This document shows positions 20,430 through 27,569 of a stretch of DNA of 43,332 bases, piece after piece. The DNA comes from Desulforudis sp. (lineage in GTDB: Bacteria > Bacillota > Desulfotomaculia > Desulfotomaculales > Desulforudaceae): NCBI GenBank assembly GCA_003604975.1, contig QZIR01000025.1, positions 1-43,332 on the forward strand, in the 5' to 3' direction. The position numbers and the translations under genes are program-made. Below the pieces are notes generated by a model. That model was not told the origin of the DNA, did not search any database, and saw nothing but the letters and a program-made list of their open reading frames with translations. Numbering within the stretch: position 1 is the first letter of the stretch; each line of letters begins with the position of its first letter.

Positions 20430-20588
20430 ATGCAGAAATATGAATGCCCTTGCGGTTATGTGTATGATCCTGAAACAGGCGATCCGGACAACGGCATCGA
20501 GCCGGGAACGGCTTTCAAGGATCTGCCGGATGACTGGGTCTGCCCCAAGTGCGGCGCTGAAAAAGAACACTTCTTCCCGGTTGACTGA
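20430..20588 (+). CDS. Rubredoxin
   Basis: This 52-aa electron carrier holds one iron in a Cys4 site. The second knuckle is standard ([14 protein letters not shown]), and the middle [20 protein letters not shown] is typical. The first knuckle reads YECPCGY, with C6 and C8 one residue apart instead of the usual two, so the loop is one residue short. ATG at 20430 is preceded by AAGGAG. Rubredoxins in anaerobes feed rubrerythrin, superoxide reductase or rubredoxin:oxygen oxidoreductase; none of these is in the window. A terminator follows at 20602. Confidence 0.93.
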   Translation: MQKYECPCGYVYDPETGDPDNGIEPGTAFKDLPDDWVCPKCGAEKEHFFPVD

Positions 20589-20601
20589 TTTTCCTCCACC
20601 C

Positions 20602-20640
20602 GTATCCGGACCCTGTTCCCCCCGGGGTCCGGATACATTT
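20602..20640 (+). terminator. Intrinsic terminator after rubredoxin
   Basis: GTATCCGGACC (20602-20612) pairs perfectly with GGTCCGGATAC (20626-20636) around a C-rich loop and is followed by ATTTAT. The T-run is short, so termination may be partial. Confidence 0.65.
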
Positions 20641-20852
20641 ATCCCGCACCCCGCAGGCCCCCTGTCCCCATAGGCTTTCTGCGTTCCCCGCAAGCCCTGA
20701 CCCGCGGAACAATGGCGGGAGAAGGCCTCCGTGACCATCCCCTCAGTTCATACCGGCCGGCGGCCGCCCCCCATCCCGTTGTTCCTCTTGTATCGTGCCC
20801 GTTGATACGCTATCATTAACGTAACATCATCCACATCCTTTCGGAGGGCCGC

Positions 20853-21557
20853 ATGGACAGAACAATCCGCTCCTTTCTCGCCGGCATCACCGCTGTTCTT
20901 ATTTTCCTCTCCCTGCCCTGCATATCCCGGTCCGCCGACTTCACCCGACCGGATGAACTGGTGATCAAAAGCGAGGCCGTCCTCAAGAGTTTCCTGGCCG
21001 ATCCCAACATGCAGTGGCTTCGGTCCAACCTCCATCAGGCCCAGGGTATTTTTATCGTGCCGCAGATGGTGCGCGGCGGATTCTTCATCGGCGGCTCCGG
21101 CGGCAGCGGCACCCTCCTCGCCAAGAATTTCAAAACCGGCCAGTGGAGTTTTCCGGCCTTCTACACCATGGGGTCCGTCTCCCTGGGCTTGCAGATCGGC
21201 GCCGATGTCTCGGAGATCGTCCTGCTGGTGATGTCCAGCAAGGGCATGAAGGCTATGCTGACCACGGAATTCAAACTGGGTGCCGATATTGCCATCGCCG
21301 CCGGCCCGGTGGGCGCCAGTGCCAAGGCCCAGCTTGCAGACATCGTTGCGTTCGGCCGAGCCAAGGGTGCCTTTGTCGGGCTCGCGGTGGACGGCGCAGT
21401 AATCGCCCCGCGCTATGAATGGAACACTCTGTACTACGGCAGGGATGTTCTGCTCGGCGATATCCTGGTCAACCAGAGCGTGACCAACCCTCAGGCCGAC
21501 GGTCTGCGCGGGGCGTTGCCCCGGGATGAGCGCAATGCGAAACCTTTGGGCAGATAA
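20853..21557 (+). CDS. SYLF/YSC84-domain lipid-binding protein, secreted
   Basis: This 234-aa protein has a signal peptide (LAGITAVLIFLSLPCISRSA). One SYLF (Ysc84) domain fills the rest: AQGIFIVPQMVRGGFFIGGSGG, GLQIGADVSEIVLLVMSSKG, LGADIAIAAGPVGASAKA and a C-terminal RYEWNTLYYG. SYLF domains bind phosphoinositides in eukaryotes; the bacterial ones are secreted and of uncertain role. TCGGAGG lies upstream of the ATG. The FecR-like gene begins 39 nt downstream on the same strand, so it may be the first gene of that cluster. Confidence 0.88.
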   Translation: MDRTIRSFLAGITAVLIFLSLPCISRSADFTRPDELVIKSEAVLKSFLADPNMQWLRSNLHQAQGIFIVPQMVRGGFFIGGSGGSGTLLAKNFKTGQWSFPAFYTMGSVSLGLQIGADVSEIVLLVMSSKGMKAMLTTEFKLGADIAIAAGPVGASAKAQLADIVAFGRAKGAFVGLAVDGAVIAPRYEWNTLYYGRDVLLGDILVNQSVTNPQADGLRGALPRDERNAKPLGR

Positions 21558-21596
21558 CGCCGGAGCGATTCGCCATCCACACCCCCGGAGGAAACC

Positions 21597-22043
21597 ATGT
21601 TCAAATCGATCACTTTGCTGCTTCTCGTTTTTTTCCTTTCCGTATCCCCCCTTGTCGCCATGGAAGAGTCGGCGGGCTCATTCAAGAACCTGCAGGGGAC
21701 GGTCAATGTCCAGCGCCAGGACAGCATGATGCCCGCACAGACGGGCATGAAAATCTATGCCCGGGACCACATCATCACCGGCGCGGATGGCTCGGCAGGG
21801 ATCATTTTGCAGGACAACACTATTTTCTCCCTGGGGCCGAACAGTCAGCTCGCTCTGGAGGAGTATGTTTTTTCTCCGGAACAGGGTCGTTTTTCGCTGC
21901 TGGTGAACATGATCAGAGGCACCTTTGTCTACCTCTCCGGGGTTATCGGCAAACTCTCCCCTGATTCCATCAAGCTGGAAACTCCGGTGGGAACCATTGC
22001 CATCCGCGGCACCCGCTTTGCCGCGAAAATTTCCGGCGAGTAA
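21597..22043 (+). CDS. FecR-domain periplasmic protein
   Basis: This 148-aa secreted protein has a signal peptide (SITLLLLVFFLSVSPLVA) and one FecR domain. The usual pieces are GTVNVQRQ, GMKIYARDHIITGADGSAGIILQDNT and the C-terminal LETPVGTIAIRGTRF. It has no N-terminal sigma-regulator segment and no membrane anchor, so it is not a classical anti-sigma factor. It is preceded by GGAGG. FecR domains of this kind are found beside OmpA lipoproteins and CHASE2 proteins in many proteobacteria, which is exactly the arrangement here, so a signal-sensing complex is a reasonable inference. Confidence 0.88.
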   Translation: MFKSITLLLLVFFLSVSPLVAMEESAGSFKNLQGTVNVQRQDSMMPAQTGMKIYARDHIITGADGSAGIILQDNTIFSLGPNSQLALEEYVFSPEQGRFSLLVNMIRGTFVYLSGVIGKLSPDSIKLETPVGTIAIRGTRFAAKISGE

Positions 22044-22105
22044 CGGCTGTTCGCACCCTCTCTTGCCAGTTATCACGACCCTTCATTACGACCTGGAGAA
22101 GACCA

Positions 22106-22708
22106 ATGAAACACCTTGCCGCATTCCTGCTCTATGCCGGCCTGATCGCCCTCCTGTTCGGTTGCGCCTCCCCCAACGTCTTTGTCCTGCTGCCGGACCA
22201 GGACGGTCAAACAGGCAGCATTGAAGTGATCAATACCAAGGGAAGTCAGACCATTGCCCGGCCGGGCGAAACCATTGCGGTCGCCTCTGCCGACCGTGCA
22301 CCAAAAACGGTTTCGGCCATGAGCGAAAAAGAGATCAAACGCACCTTCAAAGACGCCCTGGCCGCCGAGCCAAGCCCGCCGGAGATTTTTCTCCTCTACT
22401 TCCACAGCGGCACAAGCCGGTTGACCGACCAGGCCGCCGGCCTGCTCCCCGACATTCTAGCGGCCATCAAAAACAGAAAATCACTGGACATCAGTGTCAT
22501 CGGCCATTCGGACCGGGCCGGCTCCAGAGACTATAATCTTGCCCTGTCGACAAAACGCGCCGAGCAGGTCCGCGATCTCCTGGTGGCCGGAGGGGCCGAC
22601 GCGCAAACCATCGCCGTCACCTCCCACGGCGAGGGCAACCCCCTGATCCCCACCGCCGACGACGTCGAGGAGCCCCGAAACAGGAGGGTTGAGGTAGTGG
22701 TCAGATGA
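22106..22708 (+). CDS. OmpA-like peptidoglycan-binding lipoprotein
   Basis: This 200-aa lipoprotein has lipobox LLFGC with Cys20. The C-terminal OmpA domain (about 90-200) shows FHSGTSRLT, VIGHSDRAGSRDYNLALSTKRAEQV and EEPRNRRVEVVV, matching peptidoglycan binding through the Asp and Arg of this fold. The N-terminal part (21-85) is unrecognised. Its stop overlaps the start of the CHASE2-HD-GYP gene by 4 nt, so both are translated together. It probably anchors the sensor complex to the cell wall. Confidence 0.9.
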   Translation: MKHLAAFLLYAGLIALLFGCASPNVFVLLPDQDGQTGSIEVINTKGSQTIARPGETIAVASADRAPKTVSAMSEKEIKRTFKDALAAEPSPPEIFLLYFHSGTSRLTDQAAGLLPDILAAIKNRKSLDISVIGHSDRAGSRDYNLALSTKRAEQVRDLLVAGGADAQTIAVTSHGEGNPLIPTADDVEEPRNRRVEVVVR

Positions 22709-24735
22709 CACCCGGCAGGACGTCCCCCCCTTGGCGGGGGCTCATCCTGCTCCATGGCTGCGGCATCACCCTGCTGGCCTGTATTTTTTTCATCTACCGC
22801 CCGGCCCTGCTCACCTTGGCCGAACACAAGGTGTACGACTCCATGCTGCGAGCGCTGCCGCAACACGCAGCGACAAGCAACCCGGTGGTGGTCGACCTGG
22901 ACGAACGATCTCTTGCGGAGTTCGGCCAGTGGCCCTGGCCCCGCTACCGGGTCGCCCAGCTGCTGGACAAGCTGAATCGGCTCAAAGCCCGGTCCGTCGG
23001 CCTGGACATTCTTTTTGCAGAGGCGGACAGGACTTCCCTCCATATCCTGCAACAGGAACTGCAGCGTGATTTTGCCGCCACTCTCGATATTTCCGGCCTA
23101 CCCTCGGATCTGGCCAACAATGATCGCACCCTGGCGCGAGTCCTGGCCCGGGGCCCCTTTACCCTGGGCTACAAGTTCCTCTTCAGCCCGGACGGGCCTT
23201 CCGCCGGGGCGGCGCTGCTCCATCCCGTCTCGATTGCCACCCATTCGGACGGGAAGACGGCTCCCCCCAGTTTCTTCTCCGCGACGGGGGTCATTGCCAA
23301 CATTCCCGAACTGGCCGGAGCCGTTTCCGCCTCCGGTTTCCTCAACTATCCCGCGGATGAAGACGGGGTGCTGCGCCGGGTCCCCCTGCTCATCAGATTC
23401 GGGAATCAGGTCTATCCCGGCATGGCCTTGGCCACGATCATGCAGGCCATGGGCGAAAAAACCGTTGTCCTGAACATGGCCCACGGCCATCCTCAGTCGA
23501 TCAAGCTCGGCAAGCACCATATTCCGGTCGATACCGCCGGCAATCTGCTTCTCGCGTTCCGGACCGGCCACCCCTCGTCCGTTTCCGCTAGCGACATCCT
23601 GCGGGGCACGGTGGACAGGTCGCGAATAGAAGGCAAGGTCATCCTGGTGGGCACTTCCGCCACCGGCTTGGTGGACACGCATTCCACGCCCCTGCATAAA
23701 CATTTTCCCGGGGTCGCGGTCCATGCCACAGTTATCGACAACATTCTGTCCGACCGTTTTCTTTCCCGGCCCGCCTGGGCGAACGGCGTCGAACTGGGCC
23801 TGGTCGTCCTGCTCGGCATGCTGTCAACCTTCATCCTGGCCGAAGCGCAGCCGTTTTTCAGCCTGCTCATTGTCTTCTGCGGCGGCGGAGGCCTAGGGCT
23901 CGGCTCATTCCTTTTACTGCGGGAAAAAGCCATCTTCCTTAATCCCCTTCTCCCTGTCGTTGTGCTGTTCGTCAATTTCGCCATGTTGAATCTGCTGAAA
24001 TTCTGGCGAGAGAAAAAAGAGGTGCAAAAACGAACCAGGGAACTTGTGCTGGCCCAGCAAACGACTATTCTCAGCATGACCGCCCTGGCCGAAACCAGAG
24101 ACAATGAAACCGGCGAACATATCCTCAGAACCCAGCATTATGTACGGGCGCTGGCAGAACACCTGGCCACCCTGCCCCACTATAAAAAAATCCTCGACCC
24201 CCCGACCATAGATATGCTCTTCCGCTCGGCACCTCTGCACGACATCGGCAAGGTCGGAGTAGCGGACAGCATCCTCCTCAATCCGGGCAAACTCGACGAC
24301 GAAGACTACGCCGCCATTCAGAAGCATACTGTGTACGGTTACGAAACCCTGCGCAAGGCGGAGTCTCTGCTGCAAAATGAACAGGGACATTCCTTTTTAC
24401 GGATCGCCGGAGAAGTCGCCCACAGTCATCATGAAAAATGGGATGGCTCGGGTTACCCGAGGGGATTGCGTGGTGAAGAAATCCCGCTGGCCGGCCGGTT
24501 GATGGCCCTGGCTGACGTCTACGACGCGCTCATCTCGCCACGGCGTTACAAGCCCGCCTATTCCCACGATCAGGCAGCCAGGATCATCAAGGAGGGCAGC
24601 GGTAGCCATTTTGACCCGGAAGTGGTCCAAGCCTTTCTGGCCGTTGAGGACACCTTCCGGGAAATCAGTCTCCGTTTTGCCGATACAAAGGTGATCGGTC
24701 ACCCCTCACAGCGCGCTGATAAAGCTCGCGAATAG
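22705..24735 (+). CDS. CHASE2 sensor with HD-GYP cyclic-di-GMP phosphodiesterase
   Basis: This 676-aa membrane protein has one N-terminal transmembrane helix, a periplasmic CHASE2 domain (about 40-350: VDLDERSLAEFGQWPWPR, VGLDILFAEADR, VILVGTSATGLVDTHSTP) and three helices (about 370-440). The cytoplasmic HD-GYP domain shows HDIGKVGVADSILLNPGKL and HHEKWDGSGYPRGLRGEEIP, with the metal-binding HD and the GYP signature intact, so hydrolysis of cyclic-di-GMP is expected. CHASE2 is more often coupled to adenylate cyclase or kinase output. The partner FecR and OmpA proteins are encoded just upstream and probably modulate it in the periplasm. Confidence 0.92.
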   Translation: MTPGRTSPPWRGLILLHGCGITLLACIFFIYRPALLTLAEHKVYDSMLRALPQHAATSNPVVVDLDERSLAEFGQWPWPRYRVAQLLDKLNRLKARSVGLDILFAEADRTSLHILQQELQRDFAATLDISGLPSDLANNDRTLARVLARGPFTLGYKFLFSPDGPSAGAALLHPVSIATHSDGKTAPPSFFSATGVIANIPELAGAVSASGFLNYPADEDGVLRRVPLLIRFGNQVYPGMALATIMQAMGEKTVVLNMAHGHPQSIKLGKHHIPVDTAGNLLLAFRTGHPSSVSASDILRGTVDRSRIEGKVILVGTSATGLVDTHSTPLHKHFPGVAVHATVIDNILSDRFLSRPAWANGVELGLVVLLGMLSTFILAEAQPFFSLLIVFCGGGGLGLGSFLLLREKAIFLNPLLPVVVLFVNFAMLNLLKFWREKKEVQKRTRELVLAQQTTILSMTALAETRDNETGEHILRTQHYVRALAEHLATLPHYKKILDPPTIDMLFRSAPLHDIGKVGVADSILLNPGKLDDEDYAAIQKHTVYGYETLRKAESLLQNEQGHSFLRIAGEVAHSHHEKWDGSGYPRGLRGEEIPLAGRLMALADVYDALISPRRYKPAYSHDQAARIIKEGSGSHFDPEVVQAFLAVEDTFREISLRFADTKVIGHPSQRADKARE

Positions 24736-25055
24736 CAATCGACCGAGCAACGGATGCCAGGTGATCAACAATCGGAAGGAAGGATATGAAGGCTGGAGCC
24801 GCCGCTGATGAAAAAAATTTCAAAGGGACTTGATTTTACGCTTGAATTAAAAAAGCAAAATTTCAGATATTGGATATACCTGGGAGGTATCTCTGAATTT
24901 CATTATAGATCAATAAAATCGGTTGGTTATAATTAACAGACAAAAATTGTGATGCATAAATTTACTATACAATCGCTATAAATTGTGATTATCAGTAAGG
25001 CTTGGCGTAAAAATTAAAATTTCTCAACACTGAAAACTCACAAGAGGAAATGGCA
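24736..25055 (+). promoter_or_regulatory. AT-rich spacer with a direct repeat and a possible 42-codon ORF
   Basis: The spacer is sharply more AT-rich than its flanks. AAATTGTGAT occurs twice on the same strand (24944-24953 and 24980-24989, 36 nt apart) and contains TGTGA, the half-site of CRP/FNR-family regulators. TATAAT occurs at 24928-24933 without a good -35. A 42-codon ORF runs 24808-24936 (start MKKISKGLDF, end KSVGYN) with a weak GGAG upstream. I cannot tell whether it is translated. The spacer most likely carries the promoter of the small lipoprotein gene. Confidence 0.35.
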
Positions 25056-25289
25056 ATGAAAACATTAAATAAAATTCTCGTGCTCCTTTGCGGATTAGCC
25101 TTTCTCACTTCTTTTTCCGGTTGCAAAGAACAGGGTCCGATGGAAAGCGCTGGCGAAAAGATCGATCAATCGGTTGAAAAGACACAGGAGAAGATGGAGG
25201 ATATTGGCGATACAGTGCAGGATAAGGCCGAAGAGCTTGGTGAACATATTGAAGAGGCAAAGGAGGATATGCGGGATACCAGCAAATAA
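25056..25289 (+). CDS. Small helical lipoprotein
   Basis: This 77-aa protein has a lipoprotein signal ending TSFSGC (Cys near residue 23). A wholly charged helical tail follows with repeats of the type KIDQSVEKTQEKMEDIGDTV, rich in Glu, Lys and Asp. It resembles small stress-associated or entericidin/YtxH-like surface lipoproteins in style, but no specific family is claimed. Two in-frame ATGs occur. The second (25056) is preferred, because AGAGGA then sits 8 nt upstream. The leader contains the AAATTGTGAT direct repeat, suggesting regulated expression. Confidence 0.75.
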   Translation: MKTLNKILVLLCGLAFLTSFSGCKEQGPMESAGEKIDQSVEKTQEKMEDIGDTVQDKAEELGEHIEEAKEDMRDTSK

Positions 25290-25419
25290 TTCGCTTTTGC
25301 CATCAAAATGGCACCCACTAGCACTACCAATCTTCAGCAAGATGGGTTGAGAGATCGGCTACCCCAGTTAGTGGAAATCAGAAAAGAAAACAATGTCTTC
25401 TGACGGAAAGGAGGGGGTC

Positions 25420-26451
25420 ATGTCGCGGAAATACGGAAGGAGAATTTGTTCTTGTATTTTCATCATTCTCGCCATCTTGGCCGGGCCATTGCCAGGATTC
25501 GGCTGGGCAGCCGACCTCCCCGGCGCCACTGATCATCCGCTGATCAAGCGTTTCGGCGGGTCGGAGATCGTGGCCTACGATTCCAAGCGCTTCGAGATCT
25601 ATGAACTGCAGACCTCCACCTTCAAGCGCTACGACCTGGGGACCAAGAGACGGGAGTTCACCCAACCGCCCCTGCAACTTGAGGGCGCCCTGACGCGGAT
25701 CTGGTATGAAACGACCGGCGAGGCAAGCTCCACCGAGCTGCTGCGCAACTACCAGAACGAGCTCAAGTCCCAGGGGTTCACCATCCTCTACGATTCCACC
25801 CAGGACCCGGCAGCCACCAACTGGACCAATTTTCTCGCCTCCTACAGCACAACCGATATCAAAACCAGCCGCAGCCATTATATTTTCTTTGCCGCCGACA
25901 AGAGCGGTATCCGGGTTTCGAGCGCGAAACTGGAGCGTCCTGAAGGCGATGTCTACGTATATCTCACGGCTGTCCAGTGGGCCAAGGATGACTCCGTCTA
26001 CAAAGCGAAAAAGGGTGCCTATATCGCGGTTGATATCATCACTGTGCAGCCCATGACCCAGAACATGGTGACGGTGAGCGCCGACGAGATGGCAACGGCC
26101 ATCAGCAACACGGGCCGGATTGCCCTCTATGGCATCCTTTTTGACACCAACAAGGCCGAGATTAAGCCTGAATCGCGACCCGCCCTTGAAGAAATCGCCA
26201 AACTCCTCCAGAAGGAAACGGCCATGAAGCTGCACGTAGTGGGTCACACCGACAACGTCGGCGGCTACGACTCAAACCTGGGGCTTTCCAGACGCCGGGC
26301 CGAGGCGGTGGCGACCTCCCTCTCCAAGGAGTTCGGAATCGCCGCGGATCGCCTCACCGCAAACGGGGTCGCCTATCTTGCCCCGGTGGCGGTCAACACT
26401 ACGGAAGAAGGTCGCGCCAAAAACCGCCGGGTGGAGCTGGTCCCCCAGTGA
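25420..26451 (+). CDS. OmpA-family outer-membrane protein with DUF4892-like N-terminus
   Basis: This 343-aa secreted protein has a signal peptide (CSCIFIILAILAGPLPGFGWA). The N-terminal domain (about 35-215) resembles DUF4892 (LIKRFGGSEIVAYDSKRFE, YFF-type strands). The C-terminal OmpA domain (about 235-343) shows LYGILFDTNKAEIKPESRP, VVGHTDNVGGYDSNLGLSRR and AKNRRVELV. ATG at 25420 has GGAGGGGG just upstream and is preferred over the in-frame ATG at 25393. It should sit at the outer membrane and hold peptidoglycan. The gene stands alone, with about 75 nt to the next gene. Confidence 0.88.
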   Translation: MSRKYGRRICSCIFIILAILAGPLPGFGWAADLPGATDHPLIKRFGGSEIVAYDSKRFEIYELQTSTFKRYDLGTKRREFTQPPLQLEGALTRIWYETTGEASSTELLRNYQNELKSQGFTILYDSTQDPAATNWTNFLASYSTTDIKTSRSHYIFFAADKSGIRVSSAKLERPEGDVYVYLTAVQWAKDDSVYKAKKGAYIAVDIITVQPMTQNMVTVSADEMATAISNTGRIALYGILFDTNKAEIKPESRPALEEIAKLLQKETAMKLHVVGHTDNVGGYDSNLGLSRRRAEAVATSLSKEFGIAADRLTANGVAYLAPVAVNTTEEGRAKNRRVELVPQ

Positions 26452-26527
26452 TCGCCTGCCGCTTTTCATCGTTACCACCTCGCCACCAGCAAGACATACC
26501 TCGAAAAACCGCTTGGAGGAAAACGTT

Positions 26528-27013
26528 TTGAAAAACTGCATAAGAATGGCGTTTCTGATCATTTCGTTTTCCCTCATTTCCTGTTTTCACCCCGCTACAC
26601 CCGATGACGATCTGGCGAGCGCAATAGTACTCGGCGATATTGCCGCGGTTCAACAGGCACTGGATCGCGGAGCGAATGTAGCAAAAGTCTATCAGGATGG
26701 GTCGACACCCCTGATGCAGGCGTGCAGAGAGTACAAGAATTACCATGGCGAAGCCGGCGCGGATGTGGCTGTTGAGGTGAAGGCAGACCTCACCAATTCC
26801 GAAGCCAGCATGGACGCTCAGGTTCGCAATGCGCACGCCTCTCGCTCGTCACACAAAGTGAAAGGCAATCCGGAGCTTGTGAAACTCCTCATTGCCAGAG
26901 GAGCGGATGTGCATGCGAAGGACAAGGAAGGCCAGACCGCGCTTTCGCTCGCGATCAGGAACAATCTGCCGGAGATCGCGGAAATTCTGAGGGAAGCGGG
27001 CGCAAAAGAATAA
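26528..27013 (+). CDS. Ankyrin-repeat lipoprotein
   Basis: This 161-aa protein reads from TTG at 26528, which has GGAGG 8 nt upstream; no suitable ATG precedes the signal peptide. The lipoprotein signal ends SLISC. Ankyrin repeats follow: DDDLASAIVLGDIAAVQQAL-DRGANV, DGSTPLMQAC, then after an insertion VKLLIARGADVHAKDKEGQ and TALSLAIRNNLPEIAEILRE. The insert between repeats (about 70-110) is charged and of unknown role. It ends directly before a GA dinucleotide run (about 27011-27028). It is the last gene that looks native to the chromosome before the island. Confidence 0.82.
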   Translation: MKNCIRMAFLIISFSLISCFHPATPDDDLASAIVLGDIAAVQQALDRGANVAKVYQDGSTPLMQACREYKNYHGEAGADVAVEVKADLTNSEASMDAQVRNAHASRSSHKVKGNPELVKLLIARGADVHAKDKEGQTALSLAIRNNLPEIAEILREAGAKE

Positions 27014-27082
27014 GAGAGAGAGAGAGAGGTTCTTGCTGCATATTCCAGGAAGATCATGCCGCCATTGCTGAGTGTTTGCTTT

Positions 27083-27109
27083 ACCACCACGAAAAGTCAT
27101 CTTCCCGCT
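27083..27109 (+). repeat. Left copy of an imperfect direct repeat flanking the island
   Basis: The segment from ACCACCACGAAAAGTC onwards matches the segment from 43234 at 23 of 27 positions, in the same orientation. The minus-strand reading is EDDFSWW here and EGDFSRWF there, so the two could be remnants of the same mobile-element end. The match is short and imperfect. Confidence 0.4.
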
Positions 27110-27274
27110 CCCCTCTATCGCATTGCACAATTTCGGAAACCGAAAAAGAAAAAGGGCCGAATTTCGGATCTTTTTGGACAGTATCGAACGATACTGAATG
27201 TGCGCTGAGGTCAATCGAACTGGATGTGCAACCTGCTAAAATCACACACTTTATAAAAAATGATAAATAAGGAA

Positions 27275-27297
27275 AGCCCCCAAAAGAGCCCCCAAAA
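27275..27297 (-). repeat. Tandem TTTTGGGGGCT repeat
   Basis: On the minus strand TTTTGGGGGCT occurs twice with 12-nt periodicity (27287-27297 and 27275-27285). Iterated G5 elements of this kind are reminiscent of integrase arm-binding sites near attachment sites. That is recall-based inference without an integrase gene to support it. Confidence 0.4.
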
Positions 27298-27569
27298 TAA
27301 TTTAGGTCTAAAGAAAAGACCTCGATCAAATATCAATCATTCCTTCTTATACAACCCTCCCCCTCATTCAGACATCATGACCATACTACTGACAGGATAG
27401 AGGTAAATATTGAGAGGTCTTACTGCATGCTACTGCTCGATGTTCTTCAGGGTCCCCATGTTCATGGCCACACGCAATTTATGTGGGAAACGTATGAGCA
27501 CGGTACCCAACTAAATCGCCTGCAGCCTGTCTCAGGCAGATGGCTCGAACGGATTCGGCGAGTCCCTGT

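Larger units (their letters stand above)
27029..27569. other. Left junction of the defence island, with inverted and tandem repeats and no gene
   Basis: No convincing gene. Seen in order: a 27-nt stretch (27083-27109) matching 43234-43260 at 23 of 27 positions; inverted repeats TTTCGGAAACCGAAA (27131-27145), CCGAATTTCGG (27157-27167) and AGTATCGAACGATACT (27180-27195); and a tandem direct repeat AGCCCCCAAAA at 27275-27285 and 27287-27297. Short reverse frames across it carry no motif. The cluster fits a recombination or regulatory site, but no integrase or tRNA gene is seen. Confidence 0.5.

Noticed and set aside
27011-27028. GA dinucleotide run after the ankyrin gene as a phase-variation tract
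   Set aside because: It lies after the stop codon and not in a promoter spacer or coding start, so length changes would have no evident effect.
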